Shown: positions 57,465-64,000 of the stretch, in pieces | Layout of the letters: every line of letters starts with the position of its first letter | Numbering within the stretch: position 1 is the first letter of the stretch | Origin: MedAcidi-G1 sp002713545 | GTDB taxonomy: Bacteria; Actinomycetota; Acidimicrobiia; Acidimicrobiales; MedAcidi-G1 | Assembly: GCA_964013895.1 (NCBI GenBank) | Contig: CAXGYF010000004.1 | Coordinates: 8,512 to 72,511 of the forward strand | Reading direction: 5' to 3' | Length of the DNA: 64,000 bases | The notes under the pieces: model-generated | The model's input: only the letters and a program-made list of their open reading frames with translations | Database searches by the model: none | What the model was told of the DNA's origin: nothing | Made by a program: the position numbers and the translations under genes

Positions 57465-59081
57465 ATGGGTCTTAAGCGTTTTATTTTCTGCTTTTTTTCT
57501 ATCGCCATTTTGGCTACCGCTACAATGCCAGAAGTCTATGCCGGACCTTATGACAAGGAAATAGGAAACCTGCAAAAACAGATAAACGAGTTAGATTCTG
57601 ACATCGGCAAAATAAAAGATGACATTCAAACCGAAAAGAACAAAATAATCGACTTTCAGAACGAACTTTTAGAAATTGATGAAACTATTACGGAAACTGA
57701 AGCTTTAATAAATAGCGAAGATACTCAACTTGCAAAACATCCAATAAGACTTGAATTATTGGCAGACGATTACATAAAAGTCTGGTCATCTCGCTCAGAA
57801 CCGTTCCAGCTGCGGCGTGAGCTGGCTATCGATTCTTATGTACGAAACGACGAAAGGATGAATTCTGTTCTAACACAATCAGCCCAATTAACTGATGAAA
57901 CCCTTCGCGGGATAAGAAGTCAGATACTTTACAAGGCCCTTATTGACGAAACCGAAGGAAGACTTGAATCCGTTGATTCTAAAATGCGTATTACTGGCGA
58001 TCGCGTGTTAGAGGTCCATGAGGAGATCGCAGAAGCCCGAAACAAACAGAAAGATTATGTCCAACTCCAGGAAGAAGCTCGTTCCCGTATCCCTACAGCA
58101 AACGAAAAGATTTCGAATGTACGTTCAAAAATAAACACCTTGGAAAGTGACATCGAAAATTTAAAAGTTGAGATAGACATACTTGACGGGGAAATAGAAA
58201 GATACCGACTTTTAGAGTTGTCAAAACAATGGACTGGACTACCTGGTACTGATATTCGTCGACCGGCTCTAGCAATTAAAATCGACAATGTTTCAATTGC
58301 TAGACCACAAGCAGGAATCAATCAGGCTGATGTCGTTTACGAAGAACTCGTCGAAGCCGGACTGACGCGCCTTATAGCTATTTTTCAAACAACAGACTCT
58401 AGAGTAGTGGGACCTGTTCGTTCAGCTAGAACTTCTGACCCACCTCTTCTAACAGGTTTTGACAGCCCACTCTTCGCTTACTCCGGAGCTAACCGTGGAA
58501 CCAGAGAAGTAGTAAGAGACTCCGACCTGACTGATGTTGGATACGACGCTTCTCGTGAAAGTTACTGGCGTTCAACATCACGAAGAGCGCCACACAATCT
58601 TTTCACTTCAACAGAAAGACTGTGGTCAAAACATCCTAATAGAGATGAAATTCCTGAACCTCCATTTACTTTTAGGACTGAAAATTCACCTCTTCACGCA
58701 AATGCTAAAAAAGCAAGCAGCGTTTTTATTGATTTCGGACATGCAGAAATAGATTACGCATGGAATGGCACAGGGTGGGAGCGCACACACAACGGCGAGC
58801 CTCACGGCGACGGCGACGGCGTGCGAGTCGCTCCCACTAACATAGTCATACAATTTACTTCTTACGGAAAAAGTGCCGCTGACTCAAGGTCTCCTGAGGC
58901 TATAACTAAAGGAAGCGGCGATGTTTGGGTATTTACTGACGGACATCTAATAGAAGGCAAATGGGAAAGAAAGAAAGATTCAGAACCAGCGGAAATAACT
59001 TCAGATGGAACACCTATCAGATTGACCCCCGGTAATACATGGGTTGCGCTAGCGAAACCTGGAACAGCAACTTGGCGTTAA
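57465..59081 (+). CDS. Secreted coiled-coil protein with C-terminal DUF3048 domain
   Basis: A 538-residue exported protein. The signal peptide (residues 1-25) ends near PEVYAGPYDK. Residues 26-235 form long charged coiled coils like those of PcsB/FtsX-linked peptidoglycan hydrolases (LQKQINELDSDIGKIKDD). Residues about 255-538 are a DUF3048 domain: RPALAIKIDNVSIARPQAGI, VDVVYEE-like ADVVYEELVEAGLTRL, VGPVRSARTSD, PHNLFTS. The function of DUF3048 is unknown; it is usually preceded by a lipoprotein signal, not a coiled coil. The gene lies between the Ltp2-like and the convergent map genes. Confidence 0.85.
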   Translation: MGLKRFIFCFFSIAILATATMPEVYAGPYDKEIGNLQKQINELDSDIGKIKDDIQTEKNKIIDFQNELLEIDETITETEALINSEDTQLAKHPIRLELLADDYIKVWSSRSEPFQLRRELAIDSYVRNDERMNSVLTQSAQLTDETLRGIRSQILYKALIDETEGRLESVDSKMRITGDRVLEVHEEIAEARNKQKDYVQLQEEARSRIPTANEKISNVRSKINTLESDIENLKVEIDILDGEIERYRLLELSKQWTGLPGTDIRRPALAIKIDNVSIARPQAGINQADVVYEELVEAGLTRLIAIFQTTDSRVVGPVRSARTSDPPLLTGFDSPLFAYSGANRGTREVVRDSDLTDVGYDASRESYWRSTSRRAPHNLFTSTERLWSKHPNRDEIPEPPFTFRTENSPLHANAKKASSVFIDFGHAEIDYAWNGTGWERTHNGEPHGDGDGVRVAPTNIVIQFTSYGKSAADSRSPEAITKGSGDVWVFTDGHLIEGKWERKKDSEPAEITSDGTPIRLTPGNTWVALAKPGTATWR

Positions 59082-59092
59082 AACAAACTTAA

Positions 59093-60025
59093 TTAAATAG
59101 CAAGAAGATCCGAAGGGGCGTTTCCATCAGAGGTTACGGTAAGACGCTTTGCCCCATCTTCTAAAACCAGAATTGTATGTTCGAACTGCGCCGTACGCCT
59201 TCCATCTCTGGTGCTTGCTGTCCAATTATCACTCCACATCTGTGCTGATGGATCACCGAGTGTCAACATTGGTTCAATTGTAAAAGTCATACCTGGAAGT
59301 ATCTCTGTTGAAGCATACGGGTCGTAATAATGAGGGATTTGAAGTGAGCTGTGGAACTCGGTTCCAACACCATGTCCGATAAATTCTCGAACCACTCCTA
59401 GAGAATGACGCTTTGCATGTCTTTCTATCGCTCTCCCAATAACGTTCACAGGTCTACCTGGCTTGACTGCTTCTATACCTAAATCCATAGCCTTACGAGT
59501 TTCTTTGATCAATTGAATATCTCTTTCGGTTACTTCACCGACCGGAAAAGTAACCGAGGTGTCTCCATGAACACCATCGTAATAAACCGTAACGTCTATA
59601 TTTATGATGTCTCCTTCTTGCAATGGGCGACTATCTGGGATCCCATGACATATGACTTCATTAACTGATGTGCAAACAGATTTTGGGAAACCTCTGTAAT
59701 TAAGTGGACTTGGATAAGCATCGAACGACAAGATCATCTCATGTACTATTTCATCAATTTTGTCTGTTGTAACTCCAGGAGCAACGTTGGAACCTGCTTC
59801 TAATAGAACTGAAGCTGCTATCTCTCCTGCTTTCTCCATACGTTTTATCTCATCTGCATCTCTTACTAGTGATGAAGTTGAGTTTCCTGGATCACCGGTC
59901 AACGCATAAGGGGGCTTATTAATATTAGATGGAACCAGTCGGGTGGGACTTACAAGCCCTGCCTCGACTGGTGGCGTTGAGGGAGGGGCTTTAGGGGTTA
60001 ATTTACGTTTTCTTTTAGACACCAA
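59093..60025 (-). CDS. map: Methionine aminopeptidase (actinobacterial type, N-terminally extended)
   Basis: A 310-residue type I enzyme that removes N-terminal methionine. The metal site is visible: INIDVTVYYDGVHGDTSVTF with the two Asp, GHGVGTEFHSSLQIPHY with the His, TIEPMLTLGD with Glu, and FEHTILV with the final Glu. The N-terminal 45 residues are rich in Pro and Lys (LTPKAPPSTPPVE), as in actinobacterial MapB proteins with a ribosome-targeting extension. It ends 12 nt from the convergent DUF3048 gene, and the MaoC gene starts upstream on the same strand. Confidence 0.94.
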   Translation of the reverse strand: MVSKRKRKLTPKAPPSTPPVEAGLVSPTRLVPSNINKPPYALTGDPGNSTSSLVRDADEIKRMEKAGEIAASVLLEAGSNVAPGVTTDKIDEIVHEMILSFDAYPSPLNYRGFPKSVCTSVNEVICHGIPDSRPLQEGDIINIDVTVYYDGVHGDTSVTFPVGEVTERDIQLIKETRKAMDLGIEAVKPGRPVNVIGRAIERHAKRHSLGVVREFIGHGVGTEFHSSLQIPHYYDPYASTEILPGMTFTIEPMLTLGDPSAQMWSDNWTASTRDGRRTAQFEHTILVLEDGAKRLTVTSDGNAPSDLLAI

Positions 60026-60044
60026 ATAAGACTACTTTGTTTGG

Positions 60045-60497
60045 CTACCAGATAAAACGGCTGAGACTGTCTGCGACACATGCGGGTCTTTCGACGCCCT
60101 CAATTTCAATACTCGCACGAACCACAGTTTGGACACCACCTTCTATCTCTACAGCGTCAACTAGTTCTGCACTTGCACGCACCATCGATTCAACCTTTAA
60201 TGGTGCAGGAAACCTGACACGGTCTGTGCCGTAATTAATTCCCATTGATATTCCGTCAACCTGAAAAATCTCAGGCAGGAGACAATTAGTCAGAGAAAGA
60301 GTCAGGTATCCATGTGCAATTGTTTTGCCAAAGGGACCAGCAGCAGCTTTTTGTGGGTCCACATGTATCCACTGTTTATCACCTGTCGCTTCTGCAAATA
60401 AATCTATACGTTCTTGGTCAACTAATATCCAGTTACTGCAACCAAGATGCTCCCCCACAGCTTCAAGTAGTTCAGATGGTGATCTAAAAATTTTCAT
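60045..60497 (-). CDS. MaoC-family (R)-specific enoyl-CoA hydratase
   Basis: A 150-residue single hot-dog hydratase from ATG at 60497 (MKIFRSPSELLEAVGEH); starts at 60509 or 60617 are less likely, since the latter runs into the divergent transporter gene. The active site has ATGDKQWIHVDPQKA with Asp-x4-His and KTIAHGYLTLSL. The N-terminal half resembles the actinobacterial MaoC subgroup of acyl-CoA hydratases. The gene ends 19 nt before map, on the same strand. The substrate is not identified. Confidence 0.87.
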   Translation of the reverse strand: MKIFRSPSELLEAVGEHLGCSNWILVDQERIDLFAEATGDKQWIHVDPQKAAAGPFGKTIAHGYLTLSLTNCLLPEIFQVDGISMGINYGTDRVRFPAPLKVESMVRASAELVDAVEIEGGVQTVVRASIEIEGVERPACVADSLSRFIW

Positions 60498-60607
60498 TCT
60501 ATTTTCCATGTTCTCTATTGGCAGCAAAACTATTAGCTCTTCTGAAGATACACGTAATCGTGTTTTTCTGATAGAAATAACCAACTCCCTATTAAAAAAT
60601 GTAACTA

Positions 60608-61519
60608 ATGGCAACAACTGGCAAAAAAACTATCCTTGCTGCACTGATAGCAAATCTGGGAATAGCTATCGCAAAATTTATAGGTTTTGCGGTAACTAAA
60701 TCCTCCACGATGCTTGCTGAAGGAATTCACTCCAGTGCAGATTCAGCCAACCAACTACTTCTATTGCTGGGCACACAAAGAGCTAAACGTGAGCCCAGTT
60801 CCAAGCATCCTTTCGGATATGGCCGTGAACGATATTTTTGGTCGTTTGTAGTGGCTTTAATTTTGTTTTCTTTGGGTTCGCTGTTTGCGATTTATGAAGG
60901 TATAGAAAAAATCCGACACCCTCATACCCTCGATAAAGCAAATTGGGCTATTGGAATTTTACTTTTCGGAATATTCATTGAATCATTTTCTTTCAGAACT
61001 GCGATCGTTGAAGCAAAAACAATTAAGGGTAAAACTACTTGGTCTAAATTTGTAATTCGTTCAAAACAACCCGAAATCCCAGTAGTCCTTCTAGAAGATG
61101 CAGGAGCATTGTTTGGAATGGTTATTGCTCTCGCTGCGATTTCTCTGGTGAAAATAACTGGAGATCCAATATGGGATGGAATCGGCACACTTTCTATCGG
61201 AGTCCTTTTAGGGGTGATAGCCACTATTCTTGCCCGTGAAATGCACAGTCTCATTATCGGTGAAGCTGCAACTGAAGAAGACCTTTCAAAAATTGTAAGT
61301 GTTATTGAAAACAATAGTCAGGTCGCTCAGTTAGTGGAAATGCGAACTCAACACTTAGGGCCAGAGGAAATTCTCATAGGTGTTAGGGTCGCGTTTCATG
61401 AAACTCTTCAAACTAAAGAAATAGCTAACCTCATAAATCAATTAGAAGCTGATATAAGAAGCGAACTCAAAACCGCTGGCCCTATTTTCATAGAGCCCGA
61501 AATAACCGAAAGCAACTAA
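60608..61519 (+). CDS. Cation diffusion facilitator family transporter
   Basis: A 303-residue inner-membrane transporter. About six membrane segments are seen. Helix 2 has LAEGIHSSADSANQLLLLLG with the metal-binding His-x3-Asp; helix 5 has LEDAGALFGMVIAL with Asp. The cytoplasmic domain ends the protein (KEIANLINQLEADIRSEL). CDF proteins export zinc, manganese or iron in exchange for protons. The absence of a His-rich loop leaves the metal open. It diverges from the MaoC gene. Confidence 0.9.
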   Translation: MATTGKKTILAALIANLGIAIAKFIGFAVTKSSTMLAEGIHSSADSANQLLLLLGTQRAKREPSSKHPFGYGRERYFWSFVVALILFSLGSLFAIYEGIEKIRHPHTLDKANWAIGILLFGIFIESFSFRTAIVEAKTIKGKTTWSKFVIRSKQPEIPVVLLEDAGALFGMVIALAAISLVKITGDPIWDGIGTLSIGVLLGVIATILAREMHSLIIGEAATEEDLSKIVSVIENNSQVAQLVEMRTQHLGPEEILIGVRVAFHETLQTKEIANLINQLEADIRSELKTAGPIFIEPEITESN

Positions 61520-61572
61520 ATTTTGCGGGTTCAATACAGACTGGTACTATCGAATTAGCGATTGGACAAGTC

Positions 61573-62841
61573 ATGAAGATAGAAGAGATAGACCTTTTAG
61601 ATCTAGACAGATTCCTCGCACAAGAACATCACGAAATGTTTAGCTACCTTCGCAAAGAGGATCCCGTAAGTTGGCATGCCGAACCAGATGGACCTGGTTT
61701 CTGGAATATTGTTCGTCATGCAGATCTTGTTGAAGTAAATAGGAATGCTGAAGTTTTCTCTTCTGAAACTGGGGGAATCTCTATAGCAGATCCTCATGAA
61801 CATGAAGACGGTTCAAAGGGTTTTGATCTTCGAGGAACTCAGATGTTGTATACGGATCCGCCTAAGCACACTCGTTACAGGAAGTTAGTAAACCGCGGTT
61901 TCACCCCAAGAATGATCGGGTTACTTGAAAAATATTTACGTTTTAGAACCGTTCTGATAGTTGACGCAGTTATCGAAAAGGGAAGTTGTGATTTTGTAGT
62001 AGATGTCGCAGCCGAGCTGCCCTTGCAAGCTATTGCTGAAATAATGGGTGTCCCACAAGATGAAAGAAATAAACTCTTTGAGTGGTCTAACAGAATGATT
62101 GGGATCGAAGACCCTGAGTACGCAGGTCAAGATAATCAAGCTGCTGCGTTCGAGCTATACGCGTATGCAAATGACTTAGCTAATAAAAGACGTGAAAACC
62201 CGCAAGATGATTTAATCACTCGGCTGATCAACGCCGAAATAATAGGAGACGATGGTGAGCCTACCGTTCTAAACGAACAAGAAATCGATGGGTTCATGCT
62301 ACTTATGGCTGTCGCTGGAAATGAAACAACACGTAATGCGACTTCACATGGCTTGTGGGCGTTGATAGAACACCCTGATCAGTTTGATTTATTAAAATCA
62401 GACACCGAAGGGCTGATCGATACTGCAGTAGATGAAATCGTTAGATTCGCTAGTCCTGTTTTACATTTCCGAAGAACGGCAACTCAAGATACGGAAATAA
62501 ATGGTCAAAAGATAAGTGCTGGGGACAAAGTAGTAATGTGGCACGTTTCAGCCAATAGAGATGATTCAGAATTTGAAAATCCTTTTTCATTAGATATTCG
62601 ACGTTCGCCAAACAATCACGTTGGATTTGGTGGTGGTGGACCTCATTTTTGCCTCGGTGCAAACCTTGCAAGACTTGAATTGAAAATAATTTTTGAAGAG
62701 CTCTGTCGAAGAATGCCAGATGTTTCCCTTGATGGGCAACCTTCACGTCTTAGATCAAATTTCATTAACGGGGTTAAGCATATGCCCATCTCCTTTACTC
62801 CAGGAGACAAGGTCAACCCTGAACCAAACTTTGATAACTAG
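61573..62841 (+). CDS. Cytochrome P450, CYP125/CYP142-like (sterol side-chain type)
   Basis: A 422-residue soluble P450. The I-helix is MAVAGNETTRNATSHGLW (AGxET), the ExxR motif is in DEIVRFASP, and the heme-binding loop is FGGGGPHFCLGANLARLE with the Cys thiolate. The segments MLYTDPPKHTRYRKLVNRGF and the final INGVKHMPISFTPG are characteristic of the bacterial sterol C26-hydroxylases CYP125, CYP142 and CYP124. It would hydroxylate a sterol or branched isoprenoid chain. Its electron partners are probably the 3Fe-4S ferredoxin and reductase at 14890-16311. It is monocistronic between two unrelated genes. Confidence 0.9.
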   Translation: MKIEEIDLLDLDRFLAQEHHEMFSYLRKEDPVSWHAEPDGPGFWNIVRHADLVEVNRNAEVFSSETGGISIADPHEHEDGSKGFDLRGTQMLYTDPPKHTRYRKLVNRGFTPRMIGLLEKYLRFRTVLIVDAVIEKGSCDFVVDVAAELPLQAIAEIMGVPQDERNKLFEWSNRMIGIEDPEYAGQDNQAAAFELYAYANDLANKRRENPQDDLITRLINAEIIGDDGEPTVLNEQEIDGFMLLMAVAGNETTRNATSHGLWALIEHPDQFDLLKSDTEGLIDTAVDEIVRFASPVLHFRRTATQDTEINGQKISAGDKVVMWHVSANRDDSEFENPFSLDIRRSPNNHVGFGGGGPHFCLGANLARLELKIIFEELCRRMPDVSLDGQPSRLRSNFINGVKHMPISFTPGDKVNPEPNFDN

Positions 62842-62900
62842 CCGATAATAGCTCTAAGTAAACTTTTTGCAGTCTGCTTGTTTGAATGCTTGATTTGAAG

Positions 62901-63836
62901 TTAGGAAATTTTTGATTTAAAAATTGAGGCTAGAGAGATTTCTGTGCGAGTTGTTAACCATGCGCCTAGTAGAAGAACGATGACTCCAAACAACTCCCAA
63001 AAGGAGAGTCTCTCTCCTAAAATGAAGACTCCTAAAAGAGAAGCAACAATTGGAATTAAGTAAGTGACTATTGAAGTTCTCAGTGCACCAACCCTTCCAG
63101 TCAGAGTCGTTGCAGCCGCATAAGCTACTCCAGTTCCTCCTATACCTACAGCCAAATTTGCCCCGACCGCCTTCCATGACCAAGTAGAATTCATCATTCC
63201 ATATACGCCAAAAGGCAACGTAAGAAGAGATGAGACCGCAAGCACGCGAGATAAAACAGGCAGAGAGCCATACTTTCTTTGCAGTGGTCCGGCTATGTTT
63301 ACCGAAACCGCATAAGAAGTTATAGCTAACAACACCAACAAAACTCCCAGAGCGCTGGTTCCACCTCCATTTACCGTAGGTAAACCAACCATTGAAATAC
63401 CCATAACACCTAATAAGAGCCCAAAGACCTGAACTTTTCTAACTGTCACACCGAATATTAAAAACCCGATTATCAAAGTCATTATCGGCATTGCGCTATT
63501 GAGCATTCCGGTAACTGAGGAATCGATCCACTGTTGCGCTATTGGAAACATTGTGAAAGGAAAAGCCATCCAAGTAAAAGCTAGAAAAACTATCGCCCAC
63601 CAATCTGATGCTTCAATAGGTTTTCTAGATGATGGAAGCAATACGACTGCGAATAACCCTAAAGTAGGTCTCAACCATGTAATTAATCCCGGATGTTCTG
63701 CTTCAAGAGCTATATCCATGAAAAAAAATGAAGAGCCCCATATGCTTGCCGCAGTTAATAATAAAACCCAGTCAAATCTTTCAAATGGCTTTACTTCGCT
63801 TATAAAATCAGGGCTTTGTTTTTCACTTTCTCTCAC
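62901..63836 (-). CDS. EamA/DMT-family transporter
   Basis: A 311-residue protein with ten hydrophobic segments in two homologous halves of the drug/metabolite transporter superfamily. The first half begins RFDWVLLLTAASIWGSSFFF, the typical EamA start; the second half contains YAVSVNIAGPLQRKYG and ends GERLSFWELFGVIVLLLGAW (GE..s..e..G..lI..G). The substrate is unknown: amino acids and metabolites are usual. It has no neighbours in the same direction. Confidence 0.9.
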   Translation of the reverse strand: MRESEKQSPDFISEVKPFERFDWVLLLTAASIWGSSFFFMDIALEAEHPGLITWLRPTLGLFAVVLLPSSRKPIEASDWWAIVFLAFTWMAFPFTMFPIAQQWIDSSVTGMLNSAMPIMTLIIGFLIFGVTVRKVQVFGLLLGVMGISMVGLPTVNGGGTSALGVLLVLLAITSYAVSVNIAGPLQRKYGSLPVLSRVLAVSSLLTLPFGVYGMMNSTWSWKAVGANLAVGIGGTGVAYAAATTLTGRVGALRTSIVTYLIPIVASLLGVFILGERLSFWELFGVIVLLLGAWLTTRTEISLASIFKSKIS

Positions 63837-63881
63837 GTCTGAAAGATACCGGCATATTAGATTTACTACTAAGGGGTTGTA

Positions 63882-64000
63882 ATGATGATAAAAAAAATTT
63901 TACTTGCTCTCTATTTTTTATTTGTTGTAAATGCGTGCTCAGAGGCACCCACAACAACCCAAACACCCACAACAACCCAAACACCCACAACAACCCAAAC
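63882..64000 (+). CDS. Secreted lipoprotein with TTTQTP repeats, N-terminal part only
   Basis: An open frame from ATG at 63882 (AAGGGG 5 nt upstream) to the window edge, 39 residues. The signal peptide MMIKKILLALYFLFVVNACS ends with a lipobox VNAC, so the mature protein starts with a lipid-bearing Cys at 19. After SEAP it enters a Thr-Pro-rich repeat. The rest of the protein is outside the window, so its function cannot be assigned. It diverges from the EamA gene. Confidence 0.8.
   Translation, partial: MMIKKILLALYFLFVVNACSEAPTTTQTPTTTQTPTTTQ
63948..64000. repeat. Tandem 18-bp repeat CCCACAACAACCCAAACA (2.9 copies in window)
   Basis: Three consecutive copies of an 18-bp unit, the last lacking one base because the window ends. 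Each unit encodes Pro-Thr-Thr-Thr-Gln-Thr in the frame of the lipoprotein. A repeat length divisible by three allows expansion without frameshift. Confidence 0.9.

Noticed and set aside
63948..64000. CRISPR array
   Set aside because: The 18-bp units are directly adjacent, without spacers, and lie in frame inside a lipoprotein coding sequence.

Overview
The window is a gene-dense, low-to-moderate GC chromosomal segment (about 40% by eye, not counted). It has short intergenic gaps, many 1-4 nt stop/start overlaps and almost no recognisable terminators. The gene content points to an uncultured, streamlined actinobacterium, most likely a marine Acidimicrobiia-like lineage. The pointers are a bL37-like micro-ORF, an F420-dependent LLM oxidoreductase, a ferrochelatase with [2Fe-2S]-type cysteines, actinobacterial-type methionine aminopeptidase and adenosine deaminase, and many acyl-CoA/sterol-catabolism-type genes. 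This placement is inferred from gene content, not from a phylogeny. No insertion sequence, prophage or CRISPR array was found. One tRNA is present (Ala, CGC). No stretch of more than 300 bases lacks a gene.

Layout. 1-715: truncated ychF and a 29-residue ribosomal-type protein. 749-9646: nucleoside ABC importer (two permeases and a double ATPase), an SDR, a cupin, an SAH/MTA-type deaminase, an amino-acid ABC permease/ATPase and adenosine deaminase; with the adenosine-kinase-like PfkB gene at 13332-14333 this forms a purine-scavenging set. 9680-11778: split ADP-forming acyl-CoA synthetase. 12437-20778: dienoyl-CoA isomerase, FAD reductase, 3Fe-4S ferredoxin, two thiolase-like proteins, two DUF35 OB-fold proteins and an alcohol dehydrogenase, nearly all on the minus strand, with a divergent F420-dependent oxidoreductase. 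This set resembles the cholesterol-catabolism region of mycobacteria. 21947-23492: a crotonase, an unknown CxxC protein and an ArsC-type arsenate reductase. 23541-28535: PII, a GntR regulator with a perfect palindromic operator, SDR, YbaK, acyl-CoA ligase, RsgA. 28561-33862: MacB-type ABC export operon with a very unusual adaptor. 34092-37964: membrane protein, MoaC, MoaA, MoeA, PlsY. 38063-47254: FmdB, TldE/TldD, thioesterase, PAP2, DXS, NfuA, crotonase, ferrochelatase. 47275-51811: type IIA topoisomerase pair. 51811-64000: RecB-like nuclease, orphan ParA, Fpg, a fused ChsH2-ChsH1-like hydratase with its Ltp2-like aldolase, DUF3048 protein, Map, MaoC hydratase, cation transporter, CYP125-like P450, EamA exporter and a truncated repeat lipoprotein.

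The strongest unusual signal is at 21947-22324 on the minus strand. The arsenate-reductase reading frame is open from an ATG at 22324 except for one TGA, exactly at codon 12, the catalytic cysteine position of ArsC. Sixteen nucleotides downstream lies a 7-bp hairpin with a GGTC loop, as expected of a bacterial SECIS element. The encoded protein has no cysteine at all. It is therefore very probably a selenocysteine-dependent ArsC. An ordinary gene caller would shorten it to a 91-residue fragment starting at 22222.

A second theme is isoprenoid or sterol side-chain catabolism spread over the window: P450, 3Fe-4S ferredoxin, reductase, acyl-CoA ligase, SDR, MaoC hydratases, thiolase-like aldolases with DUF35 partners, and F420 oxidoreductase. 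It includes a single-polypeptide fusion of the two ChsH subunits and a twin thiolase/twin DUF35 set in which the usual catalytic and zinc-binding cysteines are missing.
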